From Trichoplusia ni (taxonomy: Eukaryota > Arthropoda > Insecta > Lepidoptera > Noctuidae): DNA of 64,000 nt. Shown here one piece after another: positions 55,891 through 64,000 of the stretch. The first letter of the stretch is position 1. Every line of letters begins with the position of its first letter. The notes beneath the pieces were generated by a model that saw nothing but the letters and a program-made list of their open reading frames with translations, did not search any database and was not told the DNA's origin. The stretch spans positions 10,681,834-10,745,833 of the forward strand of contig NC_039490.1 of assembly GCF_003590095.1 (NCBI RefSeq), read 5' to 3'. The translations under genes were made by a program, and so were the position numbers.

Positions 55891-58800
55891 TATTTAAACG
55901 TCTCAATGAGGATACAAAAAAATAAAATAAAAGTTTGTCTAAACAAGGTGCAAGTATGTAAATAAATTGTGTTAAAATAATGAGAATATTATTCCAACTT
56001 CATCGCTGACTAGTAAGAAATGGATTTGTCAAATTTGACGCTTGCCCTACGACATCGTAGTCCGCGGGACTCAGCACATCGGACACAGCCGGCGACAGAC
56101 AGACTGTATGTTATATAGCCAGTGTCATGACTTCACATGTATCTCCGACAACACTGGAATTACTAGCACAACGAGTTTTGTTTTCTGCATCGCGAGTGTC
56201 AGCATAAAAGTTACTGCCACATCATTTGTATAGAGAATTCTCGAATAAACTATACATTTATTTGTCAAAAAAAACGACTCTATACGAGGACAGTTTAATT
56301 CGTAATTCGCCTGGTCATAAATAAACAATGATGATGCTAATGATTTTACTATCCGTTCTATTCGATTGAATCGAGATTGAATAAGACATCGATTTTTACA
56401 TCGAGCATTTATAATTTATAACCATACGACTGCCAGTGATTAACGGGCCGGCCAGCGTGGAGAGGCCTCGAGAGCCCTGGCTCGCGAGGGTTAATACTCA
56501 TGAGAGCAGCTCCTCAAGTACACAGGATGGCTGCTTCACGACGCTCACAACATCCTCCCATTCTCTTTAATGGAAGCTCATTTAAATGCTTGTATCGGAC
56601 TTAGTAATATTGTTTTATTGTGCCCTCATTTTATCGGGTTTTTTCTAGTCATTTTTATCTAGTAAAGTCAAGAGTCAATAAAAATATATTTCGCTTTCTT
56701 TCTTTAAATTTTATTTGCCTTGCGCTATCTAATAAACACTTAAAGGCGAAAAAGAAAAAAAGAAAAAGAGTTTTAGTCATTTGGTACCTAAGCAATGTTA
56801 GGGTAGAATTCCAATCTCAAAAGATTGACTCGAATACCAACCAATGTTTGAGCCATCAATTACCTATGCGACTAATTACAGTAAAAGAAAATACTGTAAC
56901 AATTAAGCCGTACGATGAAGTGCCAACGTCCTCCGTGTCTTCTAGTTTGCTATGATGTTATATAGTAAGCTGTATGTATGTAGTCCCGGGCCCGCCTGCT
57001 TGCGGCTCATTAGCGTGTCTCAAAGCGCCGACCGCGCCGCAACCTCGCCAGCTGACCGACATCCACGAAAACTGTTTAAGACGAGATCCCTCTTCAAACT
57101 TAGTTTACTTTTTGCTGAAACTTTGTCCGCAGAGTAAAGCTGCTCGCTACGAGGCCAAATAAATGAGTGCACTTTTTGTACTGGGAAAGATTTTAATCTT
57201 AAAATCTTTCTAAGATTTTGTTTTCGCTTTGAGATTTTTGACGCTCTTAATTTAAATATTTAAGATTTATTTTACATCTCTCGAAAAAATACCGCTCACA
57301 TAAGCACAGAATATAAAACTTTTAATGAAATACACTTAGCGAGTTTGAGAATTAAGCAGTTTCCGTTTCCAATCGTGTACTCTTTTACGTAATCACAATA
57401 TCTTCTGTAATGGTTACACAAGAGCGACACGACTGCGGCAGATCAGCATCCTGAGCTCGGCTGTTCCCGCCACAGATTACAGCTCCCGATGTTTACGGAG
57501 CATTCCATTCAGCGCTGTTTATCGAATTAACATTGAGTTTATTTTCCCACATCTCTGGCAAATTGGTTTTTCTCGATTGCTCCCCATAACGACAGCAAGG
57601 TGAGGTGTTCCAGAGATTGCTTCGTCCTAATCCTGATTCAACTTCTTACGTTTGTAATTATTTTGTTTGGCAGATTAAGGAATAACAAGATTGGGAATGT
57701 TTTAAGGTTTGAGTTGAGCTCTACTTAGACGTTACTTCGTCTTTTGTTCCCGCGGAGAGATTTGTGAACGACTTAAGCAGGTTATACTTGGATTCGAATC
57801 GAATTTTGCCTAAAAACAAATACTCAAAACGGTTTATCGATTCCAAGTATTTGTTTAATAAGACGAAGTTTAGAATGTTATAAAATGAACTAGCACTAGT
57901 ATTGGTCAGTAGGTAGTACATGTTTGTTTACAATTTCCTCGTGAACTGTTTTTATAAATATTAGAGTGTTGCGCTCGTCCGGTCACTCACTCACCCCTAT
58001 TTATAGCCAGTTCCGAGACAGTGTCAGTTACGGTTACTCGTACTTTGACTGTCGGCCTGCCAATCAATACTGCACTATTAATAGGATCCCTACACGATGA
58101 CCTGTGTCTCTCCGACCAACGTATCTAGAACCCTTGGTTTTTTTCCACGCTCTATAAACAAACTACCTATAGAAGCCATGAGGGATCACGTTATATTGGG
58201 TTCATGTAAGATTTAATTATGCGACTAAGTAGGTGCGGATTATTCACGGCGCCATGTGCCGCTTTGAAATATAATCGACATTTAGGTAAAGGTAAGTACA
58301 GTTCGCGTAATTTAACACACTATTGATATGAATTTCCTGGGTTTGTACTTAGGTACGGTCATAAGTATATCAGGAGAAGATATGGGTCAGTCACCGCAAT
58401 GAGACGTAGCGATGATCTCACAACTCAAACAAAATCTAATCAGTCGCCGCTATAAACTGAAATCGATACAAACTTGTAATCGAATCCCGAACTCTTACGG
58501 CCGTAAAACTATTAGTAATGGGGAGTTATCAGCGATTAGTTTATACGAGAATCGGGGAAGGGAGACTGTTGGCGGTGACCGGCGGCTAATGTGTGGACAT
58601 AACACAGGCCGGGGCTAATGGCGCGGAATGTATAACGAGACCTCGGTGTGTCGTAGTCTGAGGAGCGATGGAGATAATGGAATAGGCACTGCCGATGCAG
58701 CTCGGGGCACAAGGCGCGGCGCTCGGCAGAACGGAGACATTCACCACGTAATACGCTATAAATGTAATGTACATAACAACGAAATTGTATCCGAAGTCGC

Positions 58801-61800
58801 GTTGATCGCGTCCCACATAAACATATTCCTACAAATATGTGTAATTCGCGAGTTCTGAAGAGCAACGAGACGCACCGCGGGGTACTCTCGTAACGTCAGC
58901 AATAAAACGCGAATAAACGACACAATTTATTTAAAACTCATGGTGGTTACGGCGCCTCGTAAACCGGGCCTCGTAACGTTACTTCCATTACGCGACTCTA
59001 ACTTACACCCCATTGTGTTTTAATTGACACACGCCAAAAATCAGCTCACACTGACGGCTTGCAAAGTTGCTGAAAAACAAAGCCCGCTTCGGCTTTCAAA
59101 GTTGCCGCCGAAGTAAGTTCGGTGTTGTCGGCGGTTACTTGTTGATTTCATTTCGTGCTTACTTTCTACGTTAGAAATGAACATTTCATTTATATTTAAG
59201 ACGGTTGGAATTGGGATCGTCTTAATTTCTTATTTGATTCAAAATCCTCATTTAGCTTGTTACGCTAAAATATTAACGTTTATACTTATGCTGAGTAAAC
59301 ATTTTACTTTATGACGAAAAGACGTGTGACTACGTAATTAGGTACCTCTATAAGTTTTCAGGTAGGTATGGGGTACCTTTTTCGCCTACATCCATCAAAA
59401 GGGTTGCTAAAGTGTCGGACATTTCCCCACAGAACAAGTTTCATAGTTTCGTGTAATAGCGGCATTACGTCTGTCATGTGAGTGGTGTCAAGTGGCCGAC
59501 ACCTGACACCTGTGTCCGAAACGACCATAATAAGGGCTGGCTATAAACTATTTATACGAAGTTTTCTCTTTTTAAACTAAGAAAAAAATAATTGAAAAGT
59601 CTTCTTTAAAGTGTTGATCGTGTTTTATTTTACTGAAACTATGTAGATTAGGAACACTAAAATATAACTGCAATGGAAATGTGGAATCGATTTGAACAAA
59701 CGATTTGTATTCGCGTAAGACTATCGTAATCCCTACTAGGGTTGTCTCGCATTAATTATCGCTACGACTATGAAGTAGGTTGTTTAAACGAGAATTAAGA
59801 AGTTGACGTGAAAAAGTATTGTACCAATATAATGTAAAACAATATTAAATTCAAACTAGACTTTATGTTACAAACGATATTTTTTTTTTTTGATCTTACA
59901 GTGTTTCGCTGCCGTAGCAGCCCTACGCGGCATAAGCAAACACCCGTCACTAATAGCGCGCTTATAACTATAATCGAATCGAGTCGAATGTCTAATCGAA
60001 TCGAGTCGATGATCGGTTTACGGCGATTAGTAATCGATACTCGCGAACGAAATTAATTAGAACAAGTTTGGTTGTTGTCACAGAATGGGTAGCGCAAGAT
60101 GGCGGCCGTCTTACCAGGCACCAGGGACCAGGGCGGCAGGAGCTAGCCGGAGTGTGATTGACAGAGAGATTGCTTACCTGTAACAGAAAGAAACTAATGG
60201 TTAGAGACATGTTCTTGCATTGTGAATATTTTCTATTTATTTAAAAGATTGAAATATTGTTTTATACTGTATATGACTAATTGAAGTAGCGCAGTGGTAG
60301 TAGTTGGTAGTTTATAGGTCTACTGATTTTTTTTAAAGGCCTTAATGTTTCAAAAACTTTCTTGTAATTTTCCTTTTATAAAGTATAAGTCAAAAAGCAA
60401 ATCTAAAATTCTTCACGCAAACTTAAAAATATTTTGTATCAAGTCCTTTTATGCTATAGTTAAACTTGTAGATACACTGTTTTAAACTTCAGTTAGTTAC
60501 CGCAAACACCTCGCGTAGACAATGTTAAAATAGTTTCAGTTATAATATTGTAGAGAGTTCGCGTTTCACGGTACGTATCGGTAAAGTTTTAACGATAATT
60601 GACTAACTAGTTAGATTCAATTAAAAACTAAACTGGTCTGTGCGTAACTTTGTACGCGATCGTAACTCCCACAGTTTAGAGGTCGCGTGTACGGCGGTAA
60701 TTTGATTTTAAAACAATTTGTATATCATGCATGTATTTTAAAGTGATTGTTTTGGATAATTCAAGACTACATGGCTTAACTACCTAGCTGGAAAAGTCTA
60801 GGAAATCGGGTTGAATATCCAGGTACTCAATCCTTTTGTACGGGGAAGGAGACATTTGTGGGACATCTATAGGCTAGGTGGTATGTGGAAAAAAGAAACA
60901 AAAAATACTTGGTAGTAATATTTGAAGGTAAGTAGGTATTGGTAAGTCTAAAAGTTTTCGTAATGCATACATAGTTGTATGAGAAAAAGTATACATTGTT
61001 TACAAAAAAGTACGCTAAAGTTAAGCTAAGAAACGTATCTTCCCTTCAAAATCTTACTCTAGCAGCCCATACCTGCGCTTTCATAATTAATTTCTACTTC
61101 AACAACTCAAAAACAACTTAAACAGAACTAATTTAACTAAGTTTATATAAAATGGCGCCTAATTGAGTGTATCGTTATGGTATCGCATCAATTATGTAAA
61201 TATTTACGAACTCGGTGTCGCTGCAGCTGCTCACAACTCGGCTCGGATTAAACGCCTCAGCTTCTCTAACTAACATTACTTTTACTTATTTCGGTAACTT
61301 TAAGTTACAAGTAATTATTTAAGATGTCAGTAAGTTTGAGGAAGCAGACAAGTGGTTAAAGTAGACCGAGTGTGTGTTGGTTTGGTTTAGGTCAGCTCTG
61401 AAAATGATGACCTAAAAATGAAAGTTTAATTTTGAGAGAAATCGTTACTACTAAATCTTTTGTAACTGACTGTATTGACTGTTTGACTATATACCATGTA
61501 TCAGAAAAGTTAAATAGTTAGTATATTAGTAGAAGCTATAGCATTAAAAATCAAAAAGATTTCACAAAATAATCACGTGGCTATATTATTTTGTTGATGC
61601 TTCGAGACCTGAGACATTAAGGACCAACGGTAACTTCGAAATGAGATAACAGTATAAGAGTCGTATTACGTTAATGATTTCTAATGTAACGTCTCATAAT
61701 TATTAGACGCATGTAATGTTATCCGCAAAACCATATCCTTATCGGTAAAGTACCTACTTCACAAGATCGTGATAAACGCTGTGAAGGTGCAAATGAGTGG

Positions 61801-64000
61801 AGTTACTCAGGAAGTACATTCTTAAGTAGCTGAATCTTTGAAATATTATACAAAATGAGGTTATATTAAATAGGTTAATTTTAGTGAGTAACGGAGTTCT
61901 GACAGCCGACACAACAGGAATTGATGAAATGAAATAGCGGAAAACTTTGAACTTCTACAAAGGTCGTTGATAATGTGTATATCATAAAAAATATATTTTT
62001 CTCTATAAAGGTATATAATTAACGACATAAAAAAGATAATTAAAGGCAAAAAGTTCCGTGAAGCTGTCACCAGTCTCAAAGTAAAATCGATGAGAGATAT
62101 CATTTATTCACCGAGTCAAATCGATCGCTTTGTGGTAGGTAACGGCTGGCAGTCGCGACAGACGTCCCGACTGTTCAATATATTCATAGTAGCTGTAATG
62201 AGCAACTTCCACTGTCACTTCGGCTGTCATTCAGATTAAAACAATTCCCAAGTACTTTTAAATTCACAAGGAAATGTAGCGGCCATATTGAATTTTTGGC
62301 TCCATTTTTAAAACATTTATGTTGGTGTTAAAATGGCGGAAAATAATTCCAGTTTCAGAATTTCTTTAAATTGAAGTCCAAAACGTAACCTACTTTTATT
62401 ATTAGTTCCTCAATCCTTCCTCCTTAATTAAATTAACTTGATTGAAATAAACCCGGATCTGTCAGTTCGGAAACAAGTCAAACAAGCAAGGTTCGGGTGC
62501 GGGCGGTGGAGTGGCACCGGCACTACGGCCACTTGTGCGCTTATTACATCATCCCTCAGACGGCAAGAGGCTTTGAGTTTCAGACAAACTGTTGAGTGTC
62601 TTTTCGAGAACATTTAACAGTCAAGACACCTTTATTTCGACGATTAATTTAAATTACTGTTTCAAAGTGTAAGAGTTATTGCATACCAAGTGTACAATAA
62701 GTCTTTCGTTGCCATTTGGTACCTATTGTAAAAGTTTAGATCATATATGTCGAGAAACCCCTTACAGGATAGATTCTCAGATAAAATGAACTAGGAAAGA
62801 GGTTTTACAGGTGCACTCATCAACTCTTCTCTGTCGTCATAAGGAACCTTGTCCTAAAAGAGTGTTTGTCTGTGGTACCTACTTGTCAGTTGACATGATT
62901 GACACAAAACTTGCACAATGTTGACACAAGTGCCACGAGAACGTCTCAATCGCCCGAAACGTCTTTATATTGACTTATATTGTCAATGATACTAATTTAT
63001 CATATTATTAAGCGTAAATATACCTATTAGGCTAATTGCTTGTTAATATTGTTTCTTAGCTAACATCTGTTTCTTTTTAGTGAAAATAATTAAAATGTGC
63101 ATTTGTACAGAAAAATATATGTATTAGCATCTTCTCAATTTGGATAAGATGTGTATGGATCATATACTAAGACACACGTAGTTGCGGAAGGGAGGTGGCA
63201 CGCTACTCACTGTAGAGTGGCATCTCTTTCGCACAACTGATGCAATAGTAGTTCCCGCGGTATGCCATATAAACTAATTTACCTAATGCATTGAATACAA
63301 TCTAATAAAACACACAAATACAATGTAATTGAATGAATTCTGGTCAGGTTAGGTGTCTGGTTTTCCGGCTGAAATGTAATTAAATCGACAAATTGCAATA
63401 ATTAGCTTCGGTTGTTTATGCGGGCGGCGCCGCGTGTTGAGCCGCTATTAAAGTGTCGGGTTAGGCTGCAATATCTAAAGGTCAGTATTAAAATAGCACT
63501 GAAAATAGGCAAATTTTGTGAAAGTTTTCCTTTATTCATCAATATCAATAAGAAATGAACATTGTCGGCAATTGGCACGTGATCGATCCTAAATTTGGGA
63601 AATGCATCTTTTATCGCCATTAAAATGAGTTAGATTCAGTTTAGATTTATGAACAAAACCGAGAATAAAGTGTAGTGTTTCAAGTTTCTATAGAGACGTA
63701 TTTAATTAGCTCTTAAAGCCAACATATTCTCCATAATAAGTAACACTAGTGTCTCGCCCCGGTTTCTGTAAAAATATCCAACAACAAACAACGATATAAA
63801 ATTCCAATTATTCACTATTAGCTCTCGTAATAATCTAGTGAAAATCCAATAAGTATTCGTATTTCTAATAAAATGAATCATTGTTATAGGAAGCCGGTAA
63901 TTAAGTTTCTATTTGCTCCACTATCCTCAGGTAATCGGAACTTTTAATTAATATAGAACAAACAAGTTCTGGAGTAGTCTGACCACGTGATCTGCGTCCA
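55891..64000. other. No gene seen
   Basis: AT-rich throughout, with no supported exon or RNA gene. Notable spots are a tandem TCTAATCGAATCGAGTCGA-like pair at 59970-60010, the recursive-splice-like site at 60177, and GCCAT-type motifs at 60095 and 62279. Confidence 0.5.
60165..60200 (-). promoter_or_regulatory. Recursive-splice-like site (acceptor fused to donor)
   Basis: The minus strand reads TTTCTTTCTGTTACAG then GTAAGC, with the junction between 60178 and 60177. A strong pyrimidine-tract acceptor directly followed by a strong donor is the ratcheting-point pattern known from long insect introns. It could equally be the end of a 5' UTR exon. Confidence 0.35.

Noticed and set aside
56620..56955. 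111-codon plus-strand open frame
   Set aside because: AT-rich with a low-complexity Lys run (AKKKKRKR), no domain, no support as a gene.
58536..58865. 109-codon minus-strand open frame
   Set aside because: No family resemblance; overlapping frames are open in several phases, as expected by chance.
1..64000. CRISPR array, operons or other prokaryotic features
   Set aside because: No spaced direct repeats of that kind; all genes are split by GT-AG introns and are eukaryotic.

Overview
This is a eukaryotic nuclear window, almost certainly from a moth or butterfly (Lepidoptera). Reasons: five split genes with GT-AG introns; GC-rich exons set in very AT-rich introns and spacers; a myoinhibitory peptide / prothoracicostatic precursor with lepidopteran-type peptides (GWQDLNSAW, AWQDLNSAW, AWSALHGAW); and repeat families recognisable from moth and butterfly genomes (tRNA-derived SINEs, LINE tails ending in GATGATGATG, a Penelope-like fragment). 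Species and chromosome cannot be fixed from sequence alone.

Bases 1-19200 are gene-dense and hold two divergent pairs. Pair 1 is a TIF1/TRIM24-33 family corepressor (bonus orthologue, minus strand, 3' end cut by the window edge) and an ArfGAP2/3-type Golgi GTPase-activating protein (plus strand, 492 aa, 11 exons); their starts are about 780 bp apart. Pair 2 is the tRNA 2'-O-methyltransferase TRM13 (minus, 426 aa, 7 exons) and the prolyl hydroxylase OGFOD1/sudestada1 (plus, 615 aa, 8 exons), sharing about 430 bp. These are housekeeping or chromatin genes with no evident common pathway; the pairs probably share bidirectional promoters.

Bases 19200-45570 hold no gene I can support. The stretch contains transposon remains: a 1.7-kb element with RAG-signal-like ends and a 5-bp duplication (Transib-like), a Penelope-like GIY-YIG fragment between inverted repeats, SINEs, LINE tails, and a 36-nt piece of U2 snRNA between perfect 13-bp direct repeats.

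Bases 45575-50624 (minus) hold the myoinhibitory peptide (MIP/PTSP, allatostatin-B) precursor: five coding exons, 317 aa, signal peptide, 16 predicted W...W-amide peptides. The last coding exon has no Met and is found by homology and splice phase. Its start codon directly follows a splice acceptor, so its 5' UTR lies upstream, perhaps far away; a recursive-splice-like site on the same strand near 60.18 kb fits a long intron.

Bases 50625-64000 show no coding exon, only repeats and AT-rich DNA. All gene models come from reading splice sites and phases by eye. Two places in the bonus gene do not keep frame and are flagged.
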